NCBI RefSeq assembly: GCF_000948975.2
Contig: NZ_CP059735.1
Coordinates: forward strand, 3,596,001 to 3,660,000
DNA: 64,000 bases
Direction of reading: 5' to 3'
From: Thalassomonas actiniarum
GTDB lineage: Bacteria > Pseudomonadota > Gammaproteobacteria > Enterobacterales > Alteromonadaceae
How positions within the stretch are numbered: the stretch's first letter is position 1; the number at the start of each line of letters is the position of its first letter. The translations under genes and the position numbers were made by a program. Shown here piece by piece: positions 55,583 through 64,000 of this stretch. The notes below the pieces were generated by a model. That model ran no database searches. It was not told the origin of the DNA and worked only from the letters and a program-made list of their open reading frames with translations.

Positions 55583-56914
55583 TTATTCCTGATTTAGCGA
55601 CAGGCCAACTTGATTTGCCAAAGCTACAAAGTTTGGAAATGAAGTGGCGACGTTATCACAATCCAATATCGTGACCGCGCCGGTCGCTCTTAATGAGCTG
55701 ATAGCAAACGACATGGCGATACGGTGATCATCCTGGCTGTCCACTGTGCCAGACGTGATTTGTCCACCGATAATATCAATACCATCATCGTATACCGTAC
55801 AGTTTATATCTAAAATGGTTAAACCATCAGCCATCGCCTGAATGCGATCACTTTCTTTCACTCTTAATTCTTCTGCCCCGCGCAAGCGTGTGGTGCCCGT
55901 TGCGCAAGCCGCGGCAATAAATATAGCGGGGAATTCATCAATGGCAAGGGGAACATCCCTTTCATCGATATCAATACCTTGTAAATTCGACGATTTTACC
56001 AGGATATCGGCAACCGGCTCCCCTCCCGCCATGCGTTCGTTCATCACGGTGAGATCGCCGTTCATTTGTTTCAAAATATTAATCGCGCCGATGCGGGTCG
56101 GGTTCATACCGACATTTTTGATGGTTATTTGACCTTCTTTGGCGATAAGGCCCGCCACCATGAAGAAAGTAGCCGATGAAATATCACCCGGCACCTGGAT
56201 ATCACAGGCTTTAAGCTTATGACCACCTTCGATAGAAATCTTATTGCCTTCAACAGTTACCGGGTAACCAAAAGCGGTCAGCATACGCTCGGTATGATCC
56301 CGGGTAATGCCCGGCTCGGTGACACTGGTAGTGCCGCTCGCATACATACCGGCAAGTAAGACACAGGATTTCACCTGGGCACTGGCCATGGGCAGATCAT
56401 AGTGAATCGCATTTAACTGCTGATCTTGCCCCAATGCCTGGGTAACCACAGGCGGGGTACCGTCAACGGCGGCATCAATATTGGCGCCCATCTGCTTTAA
56501 CGGCGTGATCACCCGGCCCATAGGGCGTTTGTTCAGTGAGCTGTCACCGGCCATGCTGGCGTTAAAACGCTGTCCCGCCAAAATACCGGATAACAGACGA
56601 ATGGAAGTGCCTGAGTTTCCAATATCCAGCGGCTTTTCAGGTGCCGTCAAACCATGTAATCCTTTACCATAAACCGTCACATTTTGCTCAGCATCCGGCC
56701 CTTCAATCTCGATACCCATGGCTTTAAAGCTGTTCATGGTAGCAAGACAATCCTGTCCCGGTAAAAAACCGGAAATATGGGTTGTGCCTTCGGCCAGTGC
56801 GCCGAACATGATGGAGCGATGAGAAACCGATTTATCACCGGGAACAGTGATCTCTCCGTTGACGGCATTAGCGGGGGTTGCGATAAAACTAAGCGATGTT
56901 GATTCTTGTGACAT
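55583..56914 (-). CDS. aroA: 3-phosphoshikimate 1-carboxyvinyltransferase (EPSP synthase)
   Basis: Joins PEP and shikimate-3-phosphate in the shikimate pathway. The 443 residues include [18 protein letters not shown] (substrate-binding Lys/Ser/Arg), [19 protein letters not shown] and [15 protein letters not shown] region (here [12 protein letters not shown]). It lies between serC and cmk, the classical order. Confidence 0.97.
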   Translation of the reverse strand: MSQESTSLSFIATPANAVNGEITVPGDKSVSHRSIMFGALAEGTTHISGFLPGQDCLATMNSFKAMGIEIEGPDAEQNVTVYGKGLHGLTAPEKPLDIGNSGTSIRLLSGILAGQRFNASMAGDSSLNKRPMGRVITPLKQMGANIDAAVDGTPPVVTQALGQDQQLNAIHYDLPMASAQVKSCVLLAGMYASGTTSVTEPGITRDHTERMLTAFGYPVTVEGNKISIEGGHKLKACDIQVPGDISSATFFMVAGLIAKEGQITIKNVGMNPTRIGAINILKQMNGDLTVMNERMAGGEPVADILVKSSNLQGIDIDERDVPLAIDEFPAIFIAAACATGTTRLRGAEELRVKESDRIQAMADGLTILDINCTVYDDGIDIIGGQITSGTVDSQDDHRIAMSFAISSLRATGAVTILDCDNVATSFPNFVALANQVGLSLNQE

Positions 56915-56996
56915 GTTTTTTCCAAATTATTGTTTATAAGTACTGTTTACTCTTGTTTGTTGCTGCTTGTTTGTTATTTTTTGTCGTTTACTGTCT

Positions 56997-58082
56997 TTAA
57001 CTTTGCTCTGCGGCAAATTTATCCATAAAGGCGACCAGGGCTTTAACCCCTTCAATCGGCATGGCGTTGTAAATGCTGGCACGCATTCCCCCCACCATAC
57101 GGTGGCCCTTAAGGGCCAGCAAACCGTGTTTTTCGGCCTGCGCTAAAAACCGGGCATTGAGGCTTTCATCTTTAAGCCAGAACGGCACATTCATTAAACT
57201 GCGCTGCTCAGGGATAACGTTATTATAATAAAAGCCGCTGTTATCTATATATTGATACAATAATTTTGCTTTGGCCTGATTGCGTTTGGCAATTTCCGCC
57301 ACACCGCCTAAGTCTTTAAGCCACTGAAATACCAGGCCGGCTAAATACCAGGCATAGGTCGGCGGGGTATTATACATGGAATCATTTTCTGCCAGCAGCT
57401 GGTAATTCATGATTGCCGGTGTGCCTTTAGCGGCATTGCCGAGTAAATCTTCACGTACGATGACTAAAGTTAACCCCGACGGACCGATATTTTTCTGTGC
57501 TCCGGCATAAATGACGCCAAATTTTGTTACATCAATTTCATGAGACAAAATGGTCGATGACATATCGGCGACAATCGGCACACCAAAGGTTTCGGGTAAA
57601 TCGAAAATTTCAATGCCGTCTACGGTTTCATTGGGACAAAAATGCACATAAGCAGCATCCTGATTTAATTGCCAGTCTTGTGGCGCCAGCACGCTTTTGC
57701 TGTCGGTGTGCGCTTGCGTGATATCGAGAATATTGATCTCACCATACTGGGCTGCTTCTTTCGCCGCCGCTTTCGACCAGGAGCCGGAAACAATATAATC
57801 CGCCGACTTTCCGGGCTTAAGCAGGTTTAAAGGTACGGCAGAGAACTGTCCGCGGCCGCCGCCATGGCAAAAAAGTACCTTATAATTTTCAGGGATATTG
57901 AGTAACTGACGCAGATCGGCCTCAGCCTTGCTCGCCAGGGCAACAAATTCTTTGCTGCGGTGGCTTAATTCCATCACCGAGCAGCCTGTGTCCTGCCAGT
58001 TAATAAACTCTTGCTGAGCCTTAGCCATCACCTCATGGGGTAACATGGCCGGCCCCGCACAAAAATTAAAAATACCAGACAT
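56997..58082 (-). CDS. serC: Phosphoserine aminotransferase
   Basis: PLP enzyme converting 3-phosphohydroxypyruvate and glutamate to phosphoserine, also used in pyridoxine synthesis. The 361 residues begin [18 protein letters not shown], with [17 protein letters not shown] and the PLP-binding lysine in [19 protein letters not shown] 58082 aligns with family N-termini; the TTG three codons upstream is less likely. Confidence 0.96.
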   Translation of the reverse strand: MSGIFNFCAGPAMLPHEVMAKAQQEFINWQDTGCSVMELSHRSKEFVALASKAEADLRQLLNIPENYKVLFCHGGGRGQFSAVPLNLLKPGKSADYIVSGSWSKAAAKEAAQYGEINILDITQAHTDSKSVLAPQDWQLNQDAAYVHFCPNETVDGIEIFDLPETFGVPIVADMSSTILSHEIDVTKFGVIYAGAQKNIGPSGLTLVIVREDLLGNAAKGTPAIMNYQLLAENDSMYNTPPTYAWYLAGLVFQWLKDLGGVAEIAKRNQAKAKLLYQYIDNSGFYYNNVIPEQRSLMNVPFWLKDESLNARFLAQAEKHGLLALKGHRMVGGMRASIYNAMPIEGVKALVAFMDKFAAEQS

Positions 58083-58294
58083 ATAACGCAATTATCCTCT
58101 GTTAATAGTGTTTTGCTTTTTCTTCGTTATCTTCAAAAAAACTTCAAAAGAGTTGTCAAAAATTCGCCAAAGCTGAGTATCCCTCATTTCACTGCTATTA
58201 TTCGGCAAGTACACGGCAAATCAGCAAAAACGGCAAGGGTGAAAATGCCATTACTGTTCATCCATAAAGCCATGACATACATTAGCTCCTGTAA

Positions 58295-58323
58295 ATAAAA
58301 AAAGGGCGGTAAATCCGCCCTTA
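58295..58323 (-). terminator. Intrinsic terminator of gyrA
   Basis: AAGGGCGG/CCGCCCTT stem with a short loop, followed on the minus strand by TTTTTTTATTT, 21 bases after the gyrA stop codon. Confidence 0.88.
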
Positions 58324-58343
58324 ATGCTTATCCGTTGCGGTGA

Positions 58344-61040
58344 TTATTCCTCTTCACCGCCGCTGAGCGTTTCGCCGTCATTTTCAACAGCCCCCTGCTC
58401 GGCTGAAGCATCAGTGGCTTCGGCTGAAGACTCTTTGCTTTCGGCTGAAGGCTCACCAGCGTCTTCACCCGCCTGCTCGCTTTCTTCGATTTCATCGATG
58501 CGCTGCAAGGCCACCACATGCTCGTCGTCCGCGGTACGGATCAAACGTACCCCCTGGGTATTACGGCCGATAACGCTGACCTCATTCACCCGGGTGCGGA
58601 CCAGAGTGCCGTTATCGGTGATCAGCATGATTTCATCCTGCTCTTCCACCTGCACCGCGCCGACAACAGGTCCGTTACGTTCACTGACCTTAATGGAAAC
58701 CACACCTTTAGTCGCGCGGCTCTTAGCCGGGTATTCTTCCAGCTCGGTACGTTTACCAAAACCGTTCTGGGTTACCGTCAGTACCGGCCCCTCGTTATGA
58801 GGCACGATAAGTGAGACCACCTTCTCGTCACCTTCAAGCTTCATGCCGCGTACCCCGGTAGCATTACGGCCAACCGGTTTAACCACGAAGTTCTCATCAT
58901 CCGGGTTTTTCTTACCTTCGGTAAAACGTACCACCTTACCGGCATCGGAGAACAACATGATATCGTTGTCGCCGTTGGTGATGTCGACCCCTATCAGGGT
59001 ATCGTCTTCACGTAAGTTAATGGCAATAATACCGTTGGCGCGCGGACGGGAATATTCCGTCAAGCGGGTTTTCTTCACCGTCCCCGATGCCGTTGCCATG
59101 AAGATATACTTATCTTCTTCGTATTCGCGTACCGGCAAGATGGCGGTAATGCGTTCGTTATCTTCAAGTGGCAAGATGTTGACAATCGGACGGCCACGGG
59201 CCGTTCTGCTTGCCAGCGGCAACTGGAAGACTTTTAACCAGTACATGCGTCCCCGGTTGGAGAAACACAAAATCGTATCATGGGTATTGGCCACCAGCAG
59301 ACGTTCGATGAAGTCTTCTTCCTTCATCTTAGTAGCTGCCTTACCCTTACCGCCACGGCGCTGGGCTTCATAATCGGTTAATGCCTGGTATTTGACATAA
59401 CCTTCATGGGACAGGGTCACCACAACATCTTCTTCGTTGATCAAATCTTCCATGGAAAGATCATGGGAAGCAGAGCTTATCTCGGTACGACGCTCATCAC
59501 CAAAATCATCACGAATCACTTCCAGCTCTTCGCGAATAACTTCCATCAAACGCTCAGGAGATGCAAGAATATGCATCAATTCGGCAATAAGGTCTAATAA
59601 CGCTTTGTACTCACTTAGAATTTTTTCATGTTCTAAGCCGGTTAACTTATGCAGTCTTAAGTCCAGGATCGCCTGGGCTTGTTGAATGGTTAAGTAATAC
59701 TGACCGTCACGGATGCCAAATTCCGGCTCCAGCCACTCAGGGCGGGCGGCATCGTTACCGGCAGCGCTAAGCATATCGGCAACATTACCTAAGGCCCAGC
59801 CGCGGGAAACCAGGGCTTCCTTGGCATCACTTGGCGACGGCGAATTCTTGATCAGCTCAATAATCGGGTCGATATTTGCCAATGCAATCGACAAGCCTTC
59901 TAAGATGTGCGCACGCTCACGGGCTTTACGCAATTCAAAGATGGTCCGGCGGGTCACCACTTCACGGCGGTGCAAGACAAAGGCTTCGAGCATTTCTTTG
60001 ACATTGAACAGTTTCGGCTGGCCGTTCGCCAGGGCTACCATATTCAAACCAAAAGAAACCTGCATTTGCGTCAGCTTGTAAAGGTTGTTTAATACCACCT
60101 CGCCGACTTCACCGCGCTTAACTTCGATAACCATACGCATGCCGTCTTTATCCGACTCATCACGTAAGGCGGAAATGCCTTCAATGCGTTTCTCTTTAAC
60201 CAGCTCCGCCATTTTTTCAATCAAGCGAGCCTTGTTCACCTGATAAGGTAATTCGTGCACGATAATGGTTTCTTTGCCCGAAGTTTCGTTGACTTCAATT
60301 TCAGCGCGGGCGCGAATTTTTATCTTACCGCGGCCGGTGCGGTAGGCTTCCTGAATACCGGCACGGCCACTGATGATACCCGCGGTCGGGAAATCCGGTC
60401 CCGGGATATGCTCCATAATCTCTTCAATAGTGATGTCGCTGTTATCAATCAGCGCCAGGCAACCGTTGATCACTTCGGTTAAGTTATGGGGCGGTATGTT
60501 AGTCGCCATGCCCACGGCAATACCAGAAGTACCGTTTACCAGCAAGTTAGGAATGCGGGTCGGCATTACCGCCGGTATATGCTCAGTGCCGTCGTAGTTA
60601 GGCACAAAATCAACGGTTTCTTTATCTAAGTCCGCCAGGATGGAATGGGCAATTTTTGCCATGCGGATTTCGGTATAACGCATCGCCGCGGCAGAATCAC
60701 CGTCAACCGAGCCGAAGTTACCTTGTCCGTCAACCAACATGTAACGTAAAGAGAATGGCTGCGCCATCCTGACAATTGTGTCATAAACAGCGGTATCCCC
60801 ATGAGGGTGATATTTACCGATAACGTCACCAACTACACGGGCAGACTTTTTATATGCTTTATTCCAGTCATTGCCCAAAACGTTCATGGCGTATAATACA
60901 CGGCGGTGAACGGGTTTGAGGCCATCGCGTACATCTGGAAGTGCACGCCCGACGATTACGCTCATGGCGTAATCTAAGTATGAGGTTTTAAGCTCATCTT
61001 CAATATTAACTGGAACTATTTCTTTAGCCAGATCGGTCAT
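58344..61040 (-). CDS. gyrA: DNA gyrase subunit A
   Basis: Breakage-reunion subunit that introduces negative supercoils. The 898 residues contain the quinolone-resistance region ([17 protein letters not shown]; Thr83 where E. coli has Ser, Asp87 unchanged), catalytic Tyr122 in [10 protein letters not shown], the GyrA box QRRGGKG and a C-terminal beta-pinwheel, followed by an acidic tail (about residue 845 on, ending GGEEE). A strong terminator follows and serC lies beyond. Confidence 0.98.
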   Translation of the reverse strand: MTDLAKEIVPVNIEDELKTSYLDYAMSVIVGRALPDVRDGLKPVHRRVLYAMNVLGNDWNKAYKKSARVVGDVIGKYHPHGDTAVYDTIVRMAQPFSLRYMLVDGQGNFGSVDGDSAAAMRYTEIRMAKIAHSILADLDKETVDFVPNYDGTEHIPAVMPTRIPNLLVNGTSGIAVGMATNIPPHNLTEVINGCLALIDNSDITIEEIMEHIPGPDFPTAGIISGRAGIQEAYRTGRGKIKIRARAEIEVNETSGKETIIVHELPYQVNKARLIEKMAELVKEKRIEGISALRDESDKDGMRMVIEVKRGEVGEVVLNNLYKLTQMQVSFGLNMVALANGQPKLFNVKEMLEAFVLHRREVVTRRTIFELRKARERAHILEGLSIALANIDPIIELIKNSPSPSDAKEALVSRGWALGNVADMLSAAGNDAARPEWLEPEFGIRDGQYYLTIQQAQAILDLRLHKLTGLEHEKILSEYKALLDLIAELMHILASPERLMEVIREELEVIRDDFGDERRTEISSASHDLSMEDLINEEDVVVTLSHEGYVKYQALTDYEAQRRGGKGKAATKMKEEDFIERLLVANTHDTILCFSNRGRMYWLKVFQLPLASRTARGRPIVNILPLEDNERITAILPVREYEEDKYIFMATASGTVKKTRLTEYSRPRANGIIAINLREDDTLIGVDITNGDNDIMLFSDAGKVVRFTEGKKNPDDENFVVKPVGRNATGVRGMKLEGDEKVVSLIVPHNEGPVLTVTQNGFGKRTELEEYPAKSRATKGVVSIKVSERNGPVVGAVQVEEQDEIMLITDNGTLVRTRVNEVSVIGRNTQGVRLIRTADDEHVVALQRIDEIEESEQAGEDAGEPSAESKESSAEATDASAEQGAVENDGETLSGGEEE

Positions 61041-61383
61041 AAATCGACGGTATCCCTTAAATCAGAAAATTTTCGAACTTATTATTCTTAATCGACTGGG
61101 GATATTAGCACAAAATATTGGCCGGCAATACTGCTTTGTGAGGGATAATTTTAACTCTGGTTTCCGGGTGGAAAAATCGCTGGTTTTATCGGCACGGTAC
61201 AAATGTAACCTACTGATAAAAAAGAGAGTAAACCTTAAGGGACGGGGGGACCACTTTTTTGCTGTTTATCTGGCTATACCGCGATAAAAAGCAGTAAAAG
61301 GTTAGAATTTAACCGCAATGGACGAAAGGAGCGTGCGCTTACCCGGCCAAAGCTCAGCCCGGCCGGGGACAGCTACTATGAAC
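61041..61383 (-). promoter_or_regulatory. gyrA upstream region with candidate promoter
   Basis: This 343-base gap has no gene. On the minus strand an extended -10 TGCTAATAT (hexamer at 61103-61108) with TATTGC 17 bases upstream would start transcription near 61096, about 55 bases before the gyrA ATG. The remainder toward the Mpo1-like gene shows no recognisable element. Confidence 0.4.
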
Positions 61384-61938
61384 TTATGCTTTTGCCTGTT
61401 CCAGCAGATGGCGCTTTTCCAGTGCCTGATCATGAATATCTTTCGCCATCGCCTTATTAAGTCCCAGGGTAAAATAAATTTCAGCAATTAAAAAAAGCGG
61501 CCCTATCAGCAACTGATTTAAATCGTCAATAAAAGCAGGTTTGGCTTTTTCAAAACCATGGCCGATAAATTGAAAAACCCAACCGACAAAAAATATAATG
61601 CCCGCCAGCATGTAGCTGCCCTCCCCTTGAGCAACCTGGTGCGCCCCATAAAAAACCGGGAAAAAGCAAGCCAGTATCATCAGCGCCAGGGGAATATGCA
61701 AAATAAAGTAATACACCATAACAACTGCTGCAATTATCAATGCCAGGGTAAAGCGATAACTGCCGTTGATAAAATCCGGCAAACTCATCGCATCTAATGA
61801 CATTTCAAAGGTGACCGTGCTCAGCACCAGGGCAATTGAGAAGATGATCAGGGGAATACCGATAAAATGGGTAATGATATTGTTGCGGTTAAGATGGACA
61901 CTTTTATAATTGGCCAGCTGCTCTGTAATTGTTTTCAT
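61384..61938 (-). CDS. DUF962/Mpo1-like membrane protein
   Basis: A 184-residue membrane protein with about four helices. NYKSVHLNRNNIITHFIGIPLI and FIGHGFEKAKPAFIDDLNQLLIGPLF carry the conserved His-rich motifs of the DUF962 family. The yeast member Mpo1 is an iron-dependent dioxygenase that alpha-oxidises fatty acids; bacterial roles are not established. Divergent from ubiG. Confidence 0.88.
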   Translation of the reverse strand: MKTITEQLANYKSVHLNRNNIITHFIGIPLIIFSIALVLSTVTFEMSLDAMSLPDFINGSYRFTLALIIAAVVMVYYFILHIPLALMILACFFPVFYGAHQVAQGEGSYMLAGIIFFVGWVFQFIGHGFEKAKPAFIDDLNQLLIGPLFLIAEIYFTLGLNKAMAKDIHDQALEKRHLLEQAKA

Positions 61939-62165
61939 CGTGTATCAACTTATGTTCGTGAGTCTGCATATTAATTTATGAGTCCGCTATAATAAAAGCA
62001 ATGGTAAATTCGCCCCAAGTCTATCGATTTTGCCAAGGCAATAGAGCAAAACAAACGGATAACCCCCTTTCGCCATTAGATGACAATTTGTTGATGTTAA
62101 TCACTAGGTTTGCCGACAAGTTTCGTTTAGAATCTTCTCATCTATCAATAAATGCTAAACCCTAC

Positions 62166-62873
62166 ATGTCAGAATCAATCAATGTAAACCCGGATGAAAT
62201 CGCGAAATTTGAAAAAGTTGCCAGCCAGTGGTGGGACTTGAGCGGTGATTTTAAACCCCTGCATCAAATTAATCCGCTGCGCCTGCAGTTTATAACGCAA
62301 CATCTGGGTGATATCTTCGGCAAAAAGATCATTGATGTCGGTTGTGGCGGCGGCATACTCGCCGAAAGCCTGGCCAAATTAGGCGGCGAAGTTACCGGCA
62401 TAGATATGGGGGAAGAGCCCCTTAAGGTCGCCAAGTTACATGCCCTTGAAGGGGGCGTCACGGTTAATTACCAGAAAATTACCGCCGAAGCCCAGGCGCA
62501 AAGCCAGCCGCAAGCCTATGATGTGGTCACCTGTATGGAAATGCTCGAGCATGTCCCAGATCCCGCTTCCATTGTCAGGGCCTGTAGCGATATGGTCAAA
62601 CCCGGTGGTCTGGTATTTTTCTCCACTTTAAATAAATCCGTTAAAGCCTATCTGCTGGCAATTGTCGCGGCTGAAAAGTTATTCAAGCTAGTGCCGGACG
62701 GTACCCATGATCACGATAAATTTATCCGCCCTTCCACCTTGATCTCCTGGGCAGAGGCCAGCGCGCTAAAATGTATCGATGCTACCGGCATCCATTACAA
62801 TCCGCTGACGGAAAACCATAAACTGGCCCCCGGACTGGACGTTAACTACCTGCTGTGCTGCAGGAAGTTATGA
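62166..62873 (+). CDS. ubiG: Ubiquinone biosynthesis O-methyltransferase UbiG
   Basis: A 235-residue SAM-dependent methyltransferase performing both O-methylations of ubiquinone synthesis. It shows [20 protein letters not shown], the SAM loop [16 protein letters not shown] with acidic VTGIDMGEE, and [14 protein letters not shown] start at [11 protein letters not shown] (62166); the frame runs 55 residues further upstream without family support. The stop codon overlaps the gph start. Confidence 0.95.
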   Translation: MSESINVNPDEIAKFEKVASQWWDLSGDFKPLHQINPLRLQFITQHLGDIFGKKIIDVGCGGGILAESLAKLGGEVTGIDMGEEPLKVAKLHALEGGVTVNYQKITAEAQAQSQPQAYDVVTCMEMLEHVPDPASIVRACSDMVKPGGLVFFSTLNKSVKAYLLAIVAAEKLFKLVPDGTHDHDKFIRPSTLISWAEASALKCIDATGIHYNPLTENHKLAPGLDVNYLLCCRKL

Positions 62874-63541
62874 TCATGACCGAAAACAACCGCTACCAGG
62901 GAGTATTGTTTGATCTTGACGGCACCCTGCTCGATACCGCCAACGATCTGGGCGCAGCATTAAACCATGTGCTTGAGCAGCATGACATGGCGCAGGTCCC
63001 GCCAGAGGCCTTTCGCCCGGTGGCCTCCGACGGCGCCAAAGGTTTGCTTGAGCTGGGTTTTGGCGATACCCTGACCGAGCTGGATTACGAGCAGCTACGC
63101 CAACAGTTTTTACGTTATTATCGTGAAAACATCGCCAAGCATACCTGTTTTTACCGGGGAATAGTCCCTTTATTAACGGCTTTAAACGAGCGTAACATTC
63201 CCTGGGGCGTAGTCACCAATAAGCCCATTGCCCTGACACAGAAGTTACTGCCTCATTATCCGCTGTTCGAACATTGCGCCGTAACGGTCGGCGGCGACAG
63301 TTTAGCGCAGCGTAAGCCGCACCCGGCGCCGTTATTATATGCCAGCGAGCAGCTTGCCCTAGCCCCTGAGCAATGCGTCTATGTCGGAGATGCCCTGCGG
63401 GATATCCAGGCCGGAAATGACGCTAAAATGGCCACCATAGTGGCGCAGTGGGGTTATATTGCCGACACTGACGTATGCCGCTCATGGCAGGCGGATTTAC
63501 TTGCCGAAGATCCGGCACAAATTCTGGCGTTTATTTTATAA
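62870..63541 (+). CDS. gph: Phosphoglycolate phosphatase (HAD family)
   Basis: Removes phosphate from 2-phosphoglycolate formed during DNA repair. The 223 residues carry HAD motif [18 protein letters not shown], motif II GVVTNKP, motif III KPHPAP and motif [18 protein letters not shown] 62870 overlaps the ubiG TGA (ATGA) and has AGGA about 4 bases upstream. ubiG-gph coupling is common in gammaproteobacteria. Confidence 0.92.
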   Translation: MIMTENNRYQGVLFDLDGTLLDTANDLGAALNHVLEQHDMAQVPPEAFRPVASDGAKGLLELGFGDTLTELDYEQLRQQFLRYYRENIAKHTCFYRGIVPLLTALNERNIPWGVVTNKPIALTQKLLPHYPLFEHCAVTVGGDSLAQRKPHPAPLLYASEQLALAPEQCVYVGDALRDIQAGNDAKMATIVAQWGYIADTDVCRSWQADLLAEDPAQILAFIL

Positions 63542-63946
63542 CCAGGTTGGTCAAACAAAGAACAATTGAGAATAAGCTTTTGTAAAATAGGTGTTTTAAC
63601 ATTTTTATTTCAACAAGTGATATAAAATAACTGAACTTAGTTCAAAATAATTATAGAAAAGAAATTAAGACAAAATAATCGTTGCGTTTACTAAATATCA
63701 AAATAAAACAGATGTGCTAAGTTAGTTACTACTAACATGTTTTTAGAGAGCGACTTTTTAGAAAAATGCAAGGAATTTTTAGGCTTGCAATAGCCTTAAA
63801 ACCTCATTATCTTGTGATGAATTTTTCAAACACCCCTATATATTGTGCATTAGTTATTCAGCAAATTTATTCCAAAATTCGCAGAAGACTTTTTTTCGCC
63901 GCTATAAACGGGTAATTAAAACAATAATTGGCTTTACGGGTATTTC
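63542..63946 (+). promoter_or_regulatory. nrdA upstream region with paired NrdR boxes
   Basis: A 405-base, AT-rich gap without genes. Two similar boxes, ACCTCATTATCTTGTGA (63801-63817) and ACCCCTATATATTGTGC (63832-63848), start 31 bases apart, three helical turns, as NrdR sites upstream of class I reductase operons do. A possible -35 TTGTGA and -10 TATATA lie within the two boxes (spacer 19). A dyad GTTAGT-TACT-ACTAAC (63721-63736) followed by TTTTT may end the gph transcript. Confidence 0.6.
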
Positions 63947-64000
63947 ATGAACAGTAATCTTTTTGTAACGAAACGAAATGGTGAAAAAGAACTCATTGAT
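63947..64000 (+). CDS. nrdA: Ribonucleoside-diphosphate reductase subunit alpha (first 18 codons)
   Basis: The frame from ATG 63947 reads MNSNLFVTKRNGEKELID to the window end, matching the NrdA N-terminus (E. coli MNQNLLVTKRDG...). This is the start of the ATP-cone that senses dATP/ATP. The NrdR boxes upstream support the identification. Confidence 0.88.
   Translation, partial: MNSNLFVTKRNGEKELID

Noticed and set aside
62001-62165. 55-residue N-terminal extension of UbiG
   Set aside because: Upstream residues do not resemble UbiG, and [11 protein letters not shown] aligns with family starts.

Overview
The window looks like a chromosomal segment of a marine gammaproteobacterium of the Alteromonadales, most likely Colwelliaceae of the Thalassomonas type. 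This is inferred from protein style and synteny (rpmI-infC-thrS, serC-aroA-cmk-rpsA-ihfB-lapAB-pyrF, ribE next to norM) and was not checked against a database. I see no phage, insertion sequence, integrase or CRISPR array.

Layout. 1-2.9 kb: translation genes rpmI (partial), infC and thrS on the minus strand; infC appears to start at an AUU codon. 3.1-10.7 kb: a minus-strand signalling operon of a three-receiver hybrid kinase, CheR, CheB and a REC-PAS-GGDEF-EAL protein. 11-15.3 kb: a secreted START-domain protein, a fructosamine-kinase-like protein, a cysteine-rich zinc-ribbon protein, ribE and norM. 15.4-16.25 kb: two tandem, identical tRNA-Val(GAC) genes, each with its own promoter and terminator. 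16.4-21 kb: a small coiled-coil protein, a beta-barrel porin preceded by a four-copy 37-bp repeat array, and a chemoreceptor co-transcribed with a Tat-exported binding protein. 21-29 kb: slyD, an EamA transporter, sbcDC, ybaK and mgsA.

29-49 kb is the most interesting part. A periplasmic binding protein and a membrane histidine kinase lead into a polysaccharide locus whose gene content matches the symbiosis polysaccharide (syp) locus of Vibrio fischeri in rearranged order: H-I-J-K-L-M-N-O-P, then B-C-D, then a convergent sigma54-type response regulator (G-like). Four exact GG-N10-GC sigma54 promoters precede the H-, I-, M- and B-like genes. Each has a TGCA-N3-TGCA-type site about 60-80 bp upstream of its -24 element, and the same 13-mer found at the first promoter recurs upstream of the regulator gene. 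The proposal is a self-contained sigma54 biofilm or capsule regulon: the kinase senses through the binding protein, the regulator binds the TGCA-N3-TGCA sites, and the four transcripts build, flip, polymerise and export a polysaccharide. The priming sugar transferase is not in the window.

49-64 kb: housekeeping genes. These are a DUF1285 protein, a ComEA-like protein, the pyrF-lapBA-ihfB-rpsA-cmk-aroA-serC run, gyrA, an Mpo1-like membrane protein, ubiG, gph and the first 18 codons of nrdA behind a pair of NrdR boxes.
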